In this document: positions 25,367 to 34,917 of the stretch, in pieces | How the letters are laid out: every line of letters begins with the position of its first letter | Numbering within the stretch: the stretch's first letter is position 1 | Source of the DNA: Verrucomicrobiota bacterium | GTDB lineage: Bacteria > Verrucomicrobiota > Verrucomicrobiia > Chthoniobacterales > UBA6821 | Length of the DNA stretch: 64,000 nucleotides | Assembly (NCBI GenBank): GCA_021413925.1 | Contig: JAIOPL010000006.1 | Span: 173,116 to 237,115, forward strand | Reading direction: 5' to 3' | Notes under the pieces: model-generated | Databases searched by the model: none | The model's input: the letters and a program-made list of their open reading frames with translations, nothing else | What the model was told of the DNA's origin: nothing | Position numbers and translations under genes: made by a program

Positions 25367-26917
25367 ATGACGGAACGCCCTTACCACAACCCGATCCTCC
25401 GTGGGACCCATCCGGATCCGAGCATTTGCCGGGTGGGCGGCGACTATTACCTCTGCACCAGCACCTTTGCGTATTTCCCGGCCGCGCCGATTTTTCACAG
25501 CCGCGACCTTGTCCATTGGCGGCAGATCGGCCATGCGATGACGCGGCGCGGGCAACTTCCACTCGACGGCGTGGCGATCCCCCGCGGCATGTATGCGCCA
25601 TCCTTGCGGCACATCAACGGGCGTTTTTACATGATCACCACGCTCATGGGACATCCGCAACTTGGGTGCCGCCATCTCTATGTCTCCACCGGGGATCCCG
25701 CCGGGGAGTGGTCCGATGCCGTCTGGATCGATCAACCCGGCATCGATCCCGATCTTTTCCAGGACGAAGACGGCCGCACCTACTTCCTCCGCAATACCTC
25801 CGATGAACCCGGCCCGCGACGGCTGGTGATGGGTGAGATCGATTTGAGCACCGGAACGGTCCTGGGGGAAATGAAGGAACTCTGGAAAGGGACCGGCGGC
25901 TACGAACCGGAAGGACCGCACCTTTACCACATTGGCGACTGGTATTATCTCCTGGCTGCCGAAGGGGGCACGGGCTACGGCCATATGGTGACGGTTGCCA
26001 GAAGCCGAAGCCTGTGGGGGCCATATGAATCCTCACCGCTCAACCCCATTCTCAGCCATCGCGATGTCAGGCCGCATCCCATCCAGTGCCTCGGCCACGC
26101 CGACCTTTTTCAGGATCATGCCGGCAACTGGTGGATGGTCTTTCTCGGGGTTCGCCCGCCGAACGGCTGGAGCGCACTTCAACACCTGGGCCGCGAGACC
26201 TTCCTCGCCCCGGTGACCTGGGAAAACGGCTGGCCGGTCGTCAATGGCGGTCGTCCCGTGGGATTGCTCATGGAGGCGCCTTTGCCTCCGCCTGTGCAAT
26301 GTCCGGAACCACCCGTGCGGGATGACTTTGATTCCCCGACGCTTGGCCTCGACTGGATCACCCTGCGCCAGCCGCCAGAGGGGACTTGGTCACTCCACGA
26401 GCGCCCGGGGTGGCTGCGCCTGCATGGCCATGCGTCGTGCCTGGACGATGAAGGCACAAGCCCCGCCTTTCTGGGCCGCCGGCAGACGGAAATGACCTGC
26501 AAGGCCTCGGCAAAACTCGATTTCGAACCCGCGCGCGAAGGTGACGAGGCGGGGTTGGCGACCCACATGCGGGAGAGCCACCACTACGAGGTCGCCGTCG
26601 GCCTGCGGCGGGGAGTGCGCGTTGTTTTCCTGCGTCGCCGGATTCACGATCTGCAGACCGTGGTGGCCGAGGAGGAACTCCCGCCCGGTCCGGTCGAGTT
26701 GGTCTGCACCGCCACACCCGAGACCTACACCTTCGGCTATCGCGCCGGCAGCTCCCCGCTGAGAATCCTCGGCACGGCGGCCATCGCCCCCATATCCTCC
26801 GATGCCGCCTGCACCTTCACCGGCATGATGCTGGCCCTCTACGCCACGGGCAACGGTGACACTTGCCAGGCACCGGCCGATTTCGACTGGTTCGAATACC
26901 ATCCCTGCGACAGCTGA
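25367..26917 (+). CDS. GH43 beta-xylosidase/arabinofuranosidase
   Basis: The 516-aa product is a two-domain GH43 (subfamily 12-like) enzyme. Residues about 5-310 are a five-bladed beta-propeller: catalytic base D17 in THPDPSICRVGGDYYL, the pKa-modulating aspartate in QPGIDPDLFQDEDG, and the acid in GGYEPEGPHLYHI. Residues about 320-516 form the C-terminal beta-sandwich found in these enzymes (RDDFDSPTLGLDWITLR, DFDWFEY). It should remove terminal xylose or arabinose from oligosaccharides. No signal peptide, so it is probably cytoplasmic. The start is fixed by a strong ribosome-binding site at 25353-25359. It is followed 86 bases later by the GH36 gene on the same strand. Confidence 0.92.
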   Translation: MTERPYHNPILRGTHPDPSICRVGGDYYLCTSTFAYFPAAPIFHSRDLVHWRQIGHAMTRRGQLPLDGVAIPRGMYAPSLRHINGRFYMITTLMGHPQLGCRHLYVSTGDPAGEWSDAVWIDQPGIDPDLFQDEDGRTYFLRNTSDEPGPRRLVMGEIDLSTGTVLGEMKELWKGTGGYEPEGPHLYHIGDWYYLLAAEGGTGYGHMVTVARSRSLWGPYESSPLNPILSHRDVRPHPIQCLGHADLFQDHAGNWWMVFLGVRPPNGWSALQHLGRETFLAPVTWENGWPVVNGGRPVGLLMEAPLPPPVQCPEPPVRDDFDSPTLGLDWITLRQPPEGTWSLHERPGWLRLHGHASCLDDEGTSPAFLGRRQTEMTCKASAKLDFEPAREGDEAGLATHMRESHHYEVAVGLRRGVRVVFLRRRIHDLQTVVAEEELPPGPVELVCTATPETYTFGYRAGSSPLRILGTAAIAPISSDAACTFTGMMLALYATGNGDTCQAPADFDWFEYHPCDS

Positions 26918-27003
26918 GGAAAAGAGGGGTTTGTTTCGCCTTTACCCTTCGACCACATGGGTGAAACTCCCACGGAATAGATAATCTATCGCCATATTTT
27001 CCC

Positions 27004-29163
27004 ATGACCAAGCTTCTCTCCAAGTTCACTGTCGGCGACACGGTCGTCCGCTTCGATGCCCCCTCAGATGGCAAGGGCGCACCGCAACTCTCGCTTCATC
27101 CGAAGGGGCTCGCACCGGTGAAGCACCGCGAACTCCTGCCGCGGGATGTCGAGATCGCGGGCCTGCCGTCAATGTGGCAGTCGATTGGCGCATGGTCGCT
27201 CGATGCGCTCGTTCAGCTCAAATGCATGGAGGACATTTATGGTGGAGGCTTTTCCCAAGGCCGCACGATGCGCTCAGGACACTCGACGGCCGTTCTCGAA
27301 TTCATCGGTCAGAAGGTTCACAGGAAAAACGGCGACACCGCCGTGGTCACCACGCTCAAGCATCCTTCGGGGCTGCTCTGCGAGCATCAGCTCTCCTGGC
27401 AGGGAATTGTGCCGGTATTTTCCAGCAGCGTCAGCGTGCGCAACTCCGGCAAAAAACCAGTGACCCTGGAAATGCTCAGTAGTTTCTCGCTCGGCGGCAT
27501 GACACCTTATGCTCACGACGACGCGCCGAACCGGTTGTTCGTGCATCGCTACCGCTCCACCTGGAGTGCCGAAGGCCGCCCCGACACGCAGGGCATCGAG
27601 GACCTGCAACTTGAGCGATCATGGGCCGGCAATGGCATCGCCTGCGAGCGCTTCGGCCAGGTCGGCTCCATGCCGGTTCGCGGTTTTTTTCCCTTCGTCG
27701 CGCTCGAGGATCGCGAGGCCGGCGTGCTCTGGGGCGCGCAACTCGCCTCTCCCGGCTCGTGGCAGATGGAAGTCTTCCGCAAGGATGATTTCGTCGCGCT
27801 CTCGGGAGGCCAGGCCGACCGCGAGTTCGGGCATTGGTTCAAAACGCTGAAATCGGGCGAAACCTACGACACCCCCGTCGCCACGCTCGGCTGCATCAAG
27901 GGTGACATCGATCAACTCGCGCAGCGGCTCAGTTCCGCGCAGGAAGGGGCGCTGGCGGATTTGCCCAAGATCGAGAACGACCTGCCCATCGTGGTGAACG
28001 AGTGGTGCACGAGCTGGGGCAATCCGACCCAGGAAAACCTGCTGGCATTGGCCAAGCGTCTCCAAGGAACGCCTGCAAAGTACCTCGTCATCGACGATGG
28101 CTGGGCCGAGCGGCCCGGCGGAGGCATCCAGCAGAACGGCGACTGGATCATCAACCGCAAATCCTTTCCCGAGGGCCTCGCCGCAGCCTGCCGGGCAATC
28201 CGCGAGCACGATCTCATCCCCGGCATCTGGTTCGAGTTCGAGGTCTGCAATCCGGGATCAAAGGCATTCGATCTCACCGATCACCATCTCCACCGGGATG
28301 GTCGGGTGCTTCAGGTCGGCAGCCGCCGCTACTGGGATTTCCGAGACCCTTTCACCTTCGATTACCTCGCAAAAAGAGTGATCCATCTCCTTCGCGACAA
28401 CGGTCTCGGTTACCTCAAGGTCGATTACAACGACAACATCGGCTTCGGTGTCGATGGGGCCGAGTCGCCCGGAGAGGGACTGCGGCGGCATCTGGAGGGT
28501 GTCCGGAAATTCTTCCGCAAACTGCGAGAGGAACTTCCCGATCTCGTCATCGAGAATTGTTCCTCCGGAGGTCACCGCCTCGAACCCTCGATGATGGGCC
28601 TCAGCGCGATGGGATCGTTTTCCGATGCGCACGAAAGCCGGGAAATCCCGATCATCGCCGCGAATGTCCAGCGCCTCATCCTCCCGCGCCAGTCGCAGAT
28701 CTGGGCCGTGCTGCGCAAGAACGACACCGCGCAACGCCTCGCCTACTCGCTCGCCGCCACCTTCCTCGGCCGCATGTGCCTTTCCGGCGATATCCACGAC
28801 CTTTCCCCCGCGCAGTGGAAACTCACCGTCTCCGCCATGGAGCTCTACCGCCGCGTCTATCCGATCATCCGCGACGGGCACTCCACCTTCCACGGCGAGA
28901 CCGGCAAAAGCTGGCGTCACCCGCAAGGCTGGCAAGCCGTCCTGCGTACTTCAAAAAACGGCAAGCGCGCCCTGCTCATCGCCCACACCTTCAGCAAAGC
29001 ATTCCCGAAATCCGTGCAAATCCCGCTCACGGAAAGCAGCTGGAAAATCGAAGAAGCCTGGCCCAAAAAACAAGGGCTCCCGGCAACCCTCAAAGGAAAA
29101 TCCCTGAAACTCGACCTCCCCGGTGAATTCCGCGCCTGCGTGGTCAGCCTGCGGCGGGGCTGA
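27004..29163 (+). CDS. GH36 alpha-galactosidase
   Basis: The 719-aa product is a standard GH36 enzyme: N-terminal supersandwich (about 1-310), TIM barrel (about 325-640) and C-terminal sheet domain. The nucleophile is D474 in GLGYLKVDYNDNIG and the acid/base is D541 in MGSFSDAHESREIP, preceded by ENCSSGGHRLEPSMM, the family signature. VIDDGWAERPGGG (363-373) forms part of the substrate site. It should release alpha-galactose from oligosaccharides. No signal peptide. The length is normal for bacterial GH36. Together with the GH43 gene it forms a two-gene plus-strand unit; a palindrome at 29381-29418 lies between its end and the convergent glycosidase run. Confidence 0.93.
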   Translation: MTKLLSKFTVGDTVVRFDAPSDGKGAPQLSLHPKGLAPVKHRELLPRDVEIAGLPSMWQSIGAWSLDALVQLKCMEDIYGGGFSQGRTMRSGHSTAVLEFIGQKVHRKNGDTAVVTTLKHPSGLLCEHQLSWQGIVPVFSSSVSVRNSGKKPVTLEMLSSFSLGGMTPYAHDDAPNRLFVHRYRSTWSAEGRPDTQGIEDLQLERSWAGNGIACERFGQVGSMPVRGFFPFVALEDREAGVLWGAQLASPGSWQMEVFRKDDFVALSGGQADREFGHWFKTLKSGETYDTPVATLGCIKGDIDQLAQRLSSAQEGALADLPKIENDLPIVVNEWCTSWGNPTQENLLALAKRLQGTPAKYLVIDDGWAERPGGGIQQNGDWIINRKSFPEGLAAACRAIREHDLIPGIWFEFEVCNPGSKAFDLTDHHLHRDGRVLQVGSRRYWDFRDPFTFDYLAKRVIHLLRDNGLGYLKVDYNDNIGFGVDGAESPGEGLRRHLEGVRKFFRKLREELPDLVIENCSSGGHRLEPSMMGLSAMGSFSDAHESREIPIIAANVQRLILPRQSQIWAVLRKNDTAQRLAYSLAATFLGRMCLSGDIHDLSPAQWKLTVSAMELYRRVYPIIRDGHSTFHGETGKSWRHPQGWQAVLRTSKNGKRALLIAHTFSKAFPKSVQIPLTESSWKIEEAWPKKQGLPATLKGKSLKLDLPGEFRACVVSLRRG

Positions 29164-29189
29164 TTGCGGAACGGCGATCACAAATTTGG

Positions 29190-29212
29190 TTCCTCGCTGT
29201 TTCCAGTGGGTG
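29190..29212. repeat. 22-bp dispersed repeat, copy B
   Basis: Near-copy of 15168-15189, beginning 27 bases after the GH36 stop codon. Confidence 0.5.
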
Positions 29213-29269
29213 GATGAATGGAAGTATTTACAGGGATGAGGGGGATGAAAGGGATGTTCACCACATCGC

Positions 29270-29360
29270 GGGAGCGATTCAAGCAAAGGCGGGGATCAGA
29301 TTATTCACCACGAAGGGGGATCCAAGGGCATTCCAAGTAGGCAGCCATAGGAAGGGGAAA
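29270..29360. repeat. 90-bp dispersed repeat, copy A
   Basis: Contains GATCAGATTATTCACCACGA and continues with a segment nearly identical to 63422-63510. It is noncoding in both places and lies in the gap between convergent genes. Confidence 0.7.
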
Positions 29361-29380
29361 ACCGCAGTTTGCAGACGCCC

Positions 29381-29418
29381 AGGGATTCACTGATTAAATC
29401 TTTAATCAGCGTTTCCCT
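29381..29418. terminator. MITE-end-like palindrome, possible bidirectional terminator
   Basis: Nine bases (CTGATTAAA) pair with TTTAATCAG around a TC loop, and with mismatches the arms extend to AGGG/CCCT. The right arm matches the terminal repeat of the 396-bp element at 14758-15153. Placed between the ends of the GH36 gene (+) and the GHL6-like gene (-), it could end transcription from both sides; it may equally be the remnant of an element that lost its interior. Confidence 0.5.
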
Positions 29419-29443
29419 GGGTTCGCATGAGGCAAGGTTGCCG

Positions 29444-31450
29444 TCAGGGTGTCAGGACAACCATCTGGTGGCAGGTGAACCGGTCCAATTCGAACTCCAG
29501 CCTGTCACCGGCGATCTTGAACGGGATCTCCCGGCCCTGCGGCTCCAGAGTCACGCGGCTCACCGGCTTTTTCATCAGCAGCGACACCTTGACATCGCAG
29601 CAAGGAGTCAGGTCTTCGATGACTTCCATCATCATCTGTCCCATGTGGGTGGTCTGCAGGGTGCCGCGCTGGACGAGGTTGGCGTGGAGCAGGTGGAGCA
29701 CATGGCGGTTCTGCGCGGATTGCTCGGTGAGCGTGACGCGGGCCGTGCTCGGGAGGTTCGAGCGCAGGCCGATCGTGTCGCCGAGGAGGCGGCGCAGGCA
29801 GGCGAGGAAGAAATGCTTGGTCGCCACCTGTCCCACCTTGCGGTAGGCGAGGCAGAGATCCATCGGCAGCCACATGATGTTTCCGTTTTGCACCCCGCAG
29901 GCCAGACCGGTGCCCTGGCGCTTCTGCGGCGCGTGCTGGTGGGAGCAGAAGTGGTTCCAGGCCCGCTCGAAATACGGCTCCACCACTTCCCCCAAGGCCG
30001 TTCCGGTGGTCACCTTCAGGCGCGGATACTTGCAATACATGACCATCGGGGATTCCACAAAGGAGGGACGGAGTTCGGGAATCGGCAGGATGTAGTCGAG
30101 CGTGAATTCGCTTTCCCCGGCGACCGTCGCACCGACATCGAACAACGGCTTTCCGTCCTCACCGAGAGCGCCGCGGCCGACGATGAGGAGTTTGCCGCCC
30201 TTGGCGAGATAGGCGTCGAGCTTCGCCTTGAGAGCCGCATCGATCCGGCCTTCGTCCGCGACCATGATCACCTTGTAGGGGGAGAAATCCATCTCGGCGT
30301 CGATCATGTCGAAGAGGACATGCCCCTCGAGCAGGAGGCGGGTGACGCCGACATCGGAGTCTTCGCCTATCTGGTGGAGAGGGTCGAGCGCCTGGGATGA
30401 GAGCACGGCCACATCCGCCACATTGCGGGCCCCCTCGCACCAGGGTTCCTTGACCTCGACCTCGGCATAGGCCGCGCCAATGAGGTCGTAGGTGGACTCA
30501 TCGAGCAGACCGTCGGGGTGAAGTTGGTCGCCGATGGAGCATTTGGCACCGTAAGCCATCATCGCGGCGCACTCGTAGCGCAGGGCGTTCGGATGCTTGA
30601 AGCCGCCGAACTCCCCCCAGGTCGTATGGAACTTTCCGGACATTCCGAGGAATTCCATGCCGGTGGCCTGGGCGTATTTGGCACCCATCGGGAAATGGTC
30701 GTAGCCCCAGCCCCATGTCGGCAGGCTTTCCAATTCCAGGTGCGTGACATGTTTGAGAAAACGGCGGTCGCCACGGGTCACATTGCCGCTGTTCTGGGTC
30801 ATGAGCATTGTCGGGCTCACCTCGCGCAGCGCGGCGAGCGTGCGCGTGTAGTAGTTCTGCAGGACGATATCGGCGTGCTTGTTGGCATCCGCCTCCACGA
30901 GCGGGTCCAGCCCGTGCTTCACCATGCTCTCCATGCAGTAGGGGCAGTAACAGGGCAGTTTGTGGATGATGTCCAGCCAGAGCCCGTCGGTTTCAGGAAA
31001 CAATCGGGCGATTTCACGCACCTGATCGCAGACAAAGTCCAGATAGGGCGTGTTGAAGCAGAGTTGATGAAACCCGGCATCTGCGGGCCGTTGGCTCCAA
31101 CCGAAATAGGTGCCGCTCGAATTGATCGCCCGCCAGTTGGAATGCTCGCGCGCCACGCGGTTGTTGACGCCGACCGTGAGATAGACCTGGGTTTTTATGC
31201 CCACCTCGGTGCAGGCATCGAGTTGGGCGCGGGTGAGGTCGAAGCCGTCCGCCAGGTGGGGATGGCGCTTGCCGATCTTGGTGTCGTAATAGCTCCAGCC
31301 ATGGTGGCAGACGGCGAAGATATTGATGCTGTTCACATGGCCGCGCTTGAGCGTCTCCTGCCAGTGTTTTTTGTCCCACGCGGTCCCTATGCCCGGAATG
31401 GCTTCGGAAGTGTGAAAGTCGAGGTGGATTTGTCGGTACGGTATGCTCAT
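29444..31450 (-). CDS. GHL6-like glycosidase with beta-galactosidase trimerisation-type domain
   Basis: The 668-aa product begins MSIPYRQIHLDFHTSEAIPG, a TIM-barrel start seen in the GHL6/GHL1-5 'hypothetical glycosyl hydrolase' families, followed by SINIFAVCHHGWSYYDTKIG, TDGLWLDIIHKLPCYCPYC (C-x-C-x-x-C cluster) and HVTHLELESLPTWGWGYDHF. Residues about 370-580 look like the class-I amidotransferase-like trimerisation domain of GH42 beta-galactosidases (YKVIMVADEGRIDAALKAKL, GGKLLIVGRGAL). No signal peptide. Activity unknown; an exo-acting glycosidase such as a fucosidase or galactosidase is plausible from domain context. Last gene of the long minus-strand run, 16 bases after the GH39-like gene. 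Confidence 0.7.
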   Translation of the reverse strand: MSIPYRQIHLDFHTSEAIPGIGTAWDKKHWQETLKRGHVNSINIFAVCHHGWSYYDTKIGKRHPHLADGFDLTRAQLDACTEVGIKTQVYLTVGVNNRVAREHSNWRAINSSGTYFGWSQRPADAGFHQLCFNTPYLDFVCDQVREIARLFPETDGLWLDIIHKLPCYCPYCMESMVKHGLDPLVEADANKHADIVLQNYYTRTLAALREVSPTMLMTQNSGNVTRGDRRFLKHVTHLELESLPTWGWGYDHFPMGAKYAQATGMEFLGMSGKFHTTWGEFGGFKHPNALRYECAAMMAYGAKCSIGDQLHPDGLLDESTYDLIGAAYAEVEVKEPWCEGARNVADVAVLSSQALDPLHQIGEDSDVGVTRLLLEGHVLFDMIDAEMDFSPYKVIMVADEGRIDAALKAKLDAYLAKGGKLLIVGRGALGEDGKPLFDVGATVAGESEFTLDYILPIPELRPSFVESPMVMYCKYPRLKVTTGTALGEVVEPYFERAWNHFCSHQHAPQKRQGTGLACGVQNGNIMWLPMDLCLAYRKVGQVATKHFFLACLRRLLGDTIGLRSNLPSTARVTLTEQSAQNRHVLHLLHANLVQRGTLQTTHMGQMMMEVIEDLTPCCDVKVSLLMKKPVSRVTLEPQGREIPFKIAGDRLEFELDRFTCHQMVVLTP

Positions 31451-31466
31451 GTTTTTTTTGTCGTTT

Positions 31467-33059
31467 TTATTTCAATGGAATCAGGGACGCCTCGGCAATT
31501 GCGATCGGGCAATCCCACAAAGGCAGTTTTGTAAAAGTGGTGTTCTTCTTGTCCGAACTCCACTGATCTTTGGGGAAGCGGTAAACCTTTCCGGAAATCA
31601 AATCCACATAGACGGGATCGGTGAAGACAACTCCGGGAACAGTGATGTCCTTGGGAGTCGGTTCAGCCGAGTCGGTGGGAGCGGCGTTGCTTATCCAAGC
31701 CGTGACAACCGCGTTATTGGAATCCTTTTTTTGATAGGAGAAGAGACTCACCTCGGGCGAAGGAGTTTTCACACTTTTGGCTGGTTTGAACGAATCGTCA
31801 AAAAGCGAAAAGACATTCTGTGCCGCAAGGTAGGAGAGCTTGGGGCGCGCAACCGTCATATCCTCATTCGCGAAAAGCAGGCCCTTTCGATTCATTCCTT
31901 TCAGGTCGGACTGGGCGTATTTCAAGTCAACGATGGTGAAAAGATTGAACGGAATATTTCGTCCATTGTGCTGAAGCATCCGGCGGAGATCCCATTTGGC
32001 CTGCTTGTTTTCATTCCACTGATACTGGCTCAAAGCCGCAATGGTCTTCGAACTGGGCGCCCCCGTCTCGCCCTGACGGACAGCGACTTTGGGAGCGTGC
32101 GTTTTCAGCAATTTCTGGATCCTCCCGATGTTGAAATCGTCTGGATTCGCGGGGTATCCATGCACGGTCACGGCATCTAGCAGATCGGTTTTTCCCAAGA
32201 CCTTGAGCCAGATCAAAAACTCCGTGGCAAAAGTGTCTTCCCCCGCCATGGCGAGCCCGTAGATTTTGGCCCCCGGTTGCTCCTGCCTGATGATTTCCGC
32301 CGTGCGTATGAACAATTTGGCATAGTCCTCGGCCGTGACGGGCGAGCCGATGGTCGGATGCAGGGCATTCAGGTCCGGCTCGTTCCAGATCTCCCACTCC
32401 TTAACGCGGTCTTTGTAACGCTGAGCGAGCGCACGGACCCAGTTGTCCCAAGCCGCGAGAGCCTCCGGACTGGTTGGCAAGGAGCCGCCAAGCCCCGTGG
32501 TTCCGCCTCCGGGGTAGATGGGATTGCCGTAGGATGTTTCAATCCAAGGCTGGACGCCCTGTTTCAAGGAGTCATCCACGACTTTATCCAGCCACTCCCA
32601 AGAGTAGACTCCGGGTTGTGTTTCGCATTTTGCCCAACCACCCTGCAAGCGAATCCCCTTCGCTCCCAGCTTTCCCAAATAGGATTTGTAGTTGTCGTAA
32701 ACGGCAAAATCCCGATCCAGGGTCTCCCCGCCGATCGACCACATGGAGGAGCCGATTTCGGAGGAGGAACGGGTTTTCATGCTGCCGATGGAAGTGAAGC
32801 CCGACTTGGTGGGATCGATGGTTTTCAACTCCACCGGATCGCTTGAGACCTGCTTGGATTCCGCGGCGGTTTCGCTGGCGAATCCCGCAGCGGGTTTCTT
32901 GGCAGGTTCACCAGCGGATTTGGCGGCGGGTTCAGCCGAAGTTTCAGCAGCGGGTTCCGTGGAGGTTTCAGCGGCAGGTTCCTTATCGGATTCCTGTGCC
33001 AGGACCAACGGGGCGAACGCCATGAGCGCTGCGATGAAGATGCATTTTGTTTTTTTCAT
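31467..33059 (-). CDS. Secreted GH39-like clan-A glycosidase
   Basis: Starting at 33059 (MKKTKCIFIAALMAFAPLVLAQ) the product has 530 aa and a signal peptide cleaved near VLAQ|E. A low-complexity linker of EPAAETS-type repeats (about 24-72) follows. The catalytic domain has the clan GH-A acid/base E227 in WEIWNEPDLNALHP and nucleophile candidate E331 in VAVRQGETGAPSS, as in GH39 beta-xylosidases/iduronidases. The C-terminus ends PLWDCPIAIAEASLIPLK, a tail shared in pattern with the relic at 60069-60205. It should act in the periplasm or outside, possibly bound through the linker. Substrate open; uronidase or xylosidase are both reasonable. It follows the FAD oxidoreductase gene by 22 bases. 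Confidence 0.78.
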   Translation of the reverse strand: MKKTKCIFIAALMAFAPLVLAQESDKEPAAETSTEPAAETSAEPAAKSAGEPAKKPAAGFASETAAESKQVSSDPVELKTIDPTKSGFTSIGSMKTRSSSEIGSSMWSIGGETLDRDFAVYDNYKSYLGKLGAKGIRLQGGWAKCETQPGVYSWEWLDKVVDDSLKQGVQPWIETSYGNPIYPGGGTTGLGGSLPTSPEALAAWDNWVRALAQRYKDRVKEWEIWNEPDLNALHPTIGSPVTAEDYAKLFIRTAEIIRQEQPGAKIYGLAMAGEDTFATEFLIWLKVLGKTDLLDAVTVHGYPANPDDFNIGRIQKLLKTHAPKVAVRQGETGAPSSKTIAALSQYQWNENKQAKWDLRRMLQHNGRNIPFNLFTIVDLKYAQSDLKGMNRKGLLFANEDMTVARPKLSYLAAQNVFSLFDDSFKPAKSVKTPSPEVSLFSYQKKDSNNAVVTAWISNAAPTDSAEPTPKDITVPGVVFTDPVYVDLISGKVYRFPKDQWSSDKKNTTFTKLPLWDCPIAIAEASLIPLK

Positions 33060-33081
33060 GGGGTTATTTTGATGATGTGAA

Positions 33082-34917
33082 CTAGCGGGGAATGATTCCG
33101 TAGATTTGGCTGGAGTCGCCGCCGTGCGTCTCTTCGAGCACAAACCGGACTCCGTCGGTTGTTTGATTGACCGGCACGCGCACCTGGCGCTGCGTGTTGC
33201 CGGTGATGACGGCGACCGGCTCCCAAGCGGATCCCTGTCGAACCTCGACGCGGAACTGTTTCGGGAGATTTTCCGGGAACGCCTCCTGAACGCCGGGCGC
33301 TTTGAGCGCGACGCTGCGTTCCAGATTGCTGTCGAGAATCAACGTGACCTGCTCCACGAGTGCGGGCTTGTCGAAGTGGTATGCCGCATGGTCGCCGGGG
33401 GCGGCGCGCCAACTGTGCGGATCATACGCGGCGAGTTCGGCATCGTCTACCTTGCTGAAAGCCGGCTTGTGCATCCAGATGAACGGGTCGGAGGAGACGG
33501 GGCGTTGGAAGCCGTCGCGTATCGGTTCCGGGTCGCCCTGGCTGGCTTCCAGACGGGCGCGCCGGGTTGTCTCGCCCACATCAAGCATGACCCCGGGCAG
33601 GTAGACATCGTCGGCCAGCAACTGCTGCTGCAACTCGCCGATGCGATCCGAGACGCCGTGCGGCATCAGGCCGTGGCGACAGGCGAGGGCCGCCGCGGTG
33701 CCGAGAGCCTGGCCCATGACGCTGCAGGTGCCCATGACACGCGTGCTGCTCATCGCCACATGCGTGCAACTGGCAACGCGTCCGGCAAACATGAGGTTCT
33801 CGATGTTCTTTGAATAGAGCGCGCGGTAAGGGATGCCGTACGGGGAGGGCGCCGGATGGTGGATCGTCGGCGGCTGTTGGTGCTTGGAAAACGAATCCGC
33901 ACCCGCCGGGTGGTGGTCATCCAGCGTCCAGCCGCCGTGGCAAACGACATCCGGAAACAGGCCGCCGGCCTCGACTTCGCGCTGGCTGAGCACATGCGCA
34001 CCGACATAACGGCGGCTTTCGCGGCGACCGGGCACGAACTGGACTTTCTCAATCGCCCAGTTTTGGGCGCGCTCGCGGTGAACGCAGCTGCCATTCTTGA
34101 TGTGATCCCAGAGACCCAGGTTGAACTTGAACAATTCGTCACGGAGCAGTTCGCTGTCGTGAATGGCGTGGTGCTCCCCGCCCATCTCGGCCCACCAGGG
34201 GCTGACCGCCCAGCGGGCGTGATCCCCCTGCCCCCAGGGCAGGTCGTCGCAGCTCTTGAACTTCCGTGCCCAGTCGAACGGAACGAAGGGCATCGGCTTG
34301 TCGTGTTCGCGCGTGTAAAAAATGTAGCTCATGCCCATGGTGCGCGGGTCCGACGCATCCGGGGCGAAGGACTCGTCATACTCGGCGGCGGCCTCGCGGC
34401 CCATGCGATGTTCCGCTCCCGTCAGCGGCGCCAGGATCGCGTCGCCGGAGCAATCCGCAAAAATCTTCGCATGCACCACATGCCAGGTCTGCGTGGAGAG
34501 TTGCCAACCGGTCACCGTCCGCAGGACCGGTCCGTCCATCGTCGCGTCGAGACACGAGCAATTCAGCAGCAACTCGAGACCCGGTGTGTGCCGCACGGTG
34601 TCATACACGACCAGATCCCACATCGAGAGATTGGCCTGCGGATTGCGCACCAGGTTTTTCAGGCGCAGCTCCTCCAGGATCCCGGTCTCTCGTGCATACG
34701 GCACACTCCCGATGCGGTCCGCGCCGATAATGTGGACACCGATCTCGCTGGAGGCATTCCCGCCGAGCGCGGGCCGATCCTGCATAAGGACAACCGACGC
34801 CCCTCGGCGCGCCGCCGCCACGGCGGCGCACAGGCCGGTCATCCCGCCGCCGACGACACAGAGATCGACGCGGTGCTCGATGGTGCGGAAGGGGCTCTTT
34901 TGAATGTTCATTGACAT
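33082..34917 (-). CDS. FAD-dependent oxidoreductase (FAD_oxidored family)
   Basis: The 611-aa product has an N-terminal dinucleotide-binding motif G-G-G-M-T-G (23-28) in CVVGGGMTGLCAAVAAARRG and LGGNASSEIG, typical of the large FAD-dependent family PF12831 common in Verrucomicrobiota and Planctomycetes. NLMFAGRVASCTHVAMSSTR and MGTCSVMGQALGTAAALA form the second FAD motif. The C-terminal 130 residues are beta-rich and may be a carbohydrate-binding-like domain (YHFDKPALVEQVTLILDSN). No signal peptide. Its substrate is unknown; placement among glycosidases suggests oxidation of a sugar or sugar-derived compound. The start at 34917 is favoured by AGGAGG at 34927-34932; ATG 34911 is an alternative. 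The start overlaps by one base the stop of a 32-aa open frame. Confidence 0.82.
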   Translation of the reverse strand: MSMNIQKSPFRTIEHRVDLCVVGGGMTGLCAAVAAARRGASVVLMQDRPALGGNASSEIGVHIIGADRIGSVPYARETGILEELRLKNLVRNPQANLSMWDLVVYDTVRHTPGLELLLNCSCLDATMDGPVLRTVTGWQLSTQTWHVVHAKIFADCSGDAILAPLTGAEHRMGREAAAEYDESFAPDASDPRTMGMSYIFYTREHDKPMPFVPFDWARKFKSCDDLPWGQGDHARWAVSPWWAEMGGEHHAIHDSELLRDELFKFNLGLWDHIKNGSCVHRERAQNWAIEKVQFVPGRRESRRYVGAHVLSQREVEAGGLFPDVVCHGGWTLDDHHPAGADSFSKHQQPPTIHHPAPSPYGIPYRALYSKNIENLMFAGRVASCTHVAMSSTRVMGTCSVMGQALGTAAALACRHGLMPHGVSDRIGELQQQLLADDVYLPGVMLDVGETTRRARLEASQGDPEPIRDGFQRPVSSDPFIWMHKPAFSKVDDAELAAYDPHSWRAAPGDHAAYHFDKPALVEQVTLILDSNLERSVALKAPGVQEAFPENLPKQFRVEVRQGSAWEPVAVITGNTQRQVRVPVNQTTDGVRFVLEETHGGDSSQIYGIIPR

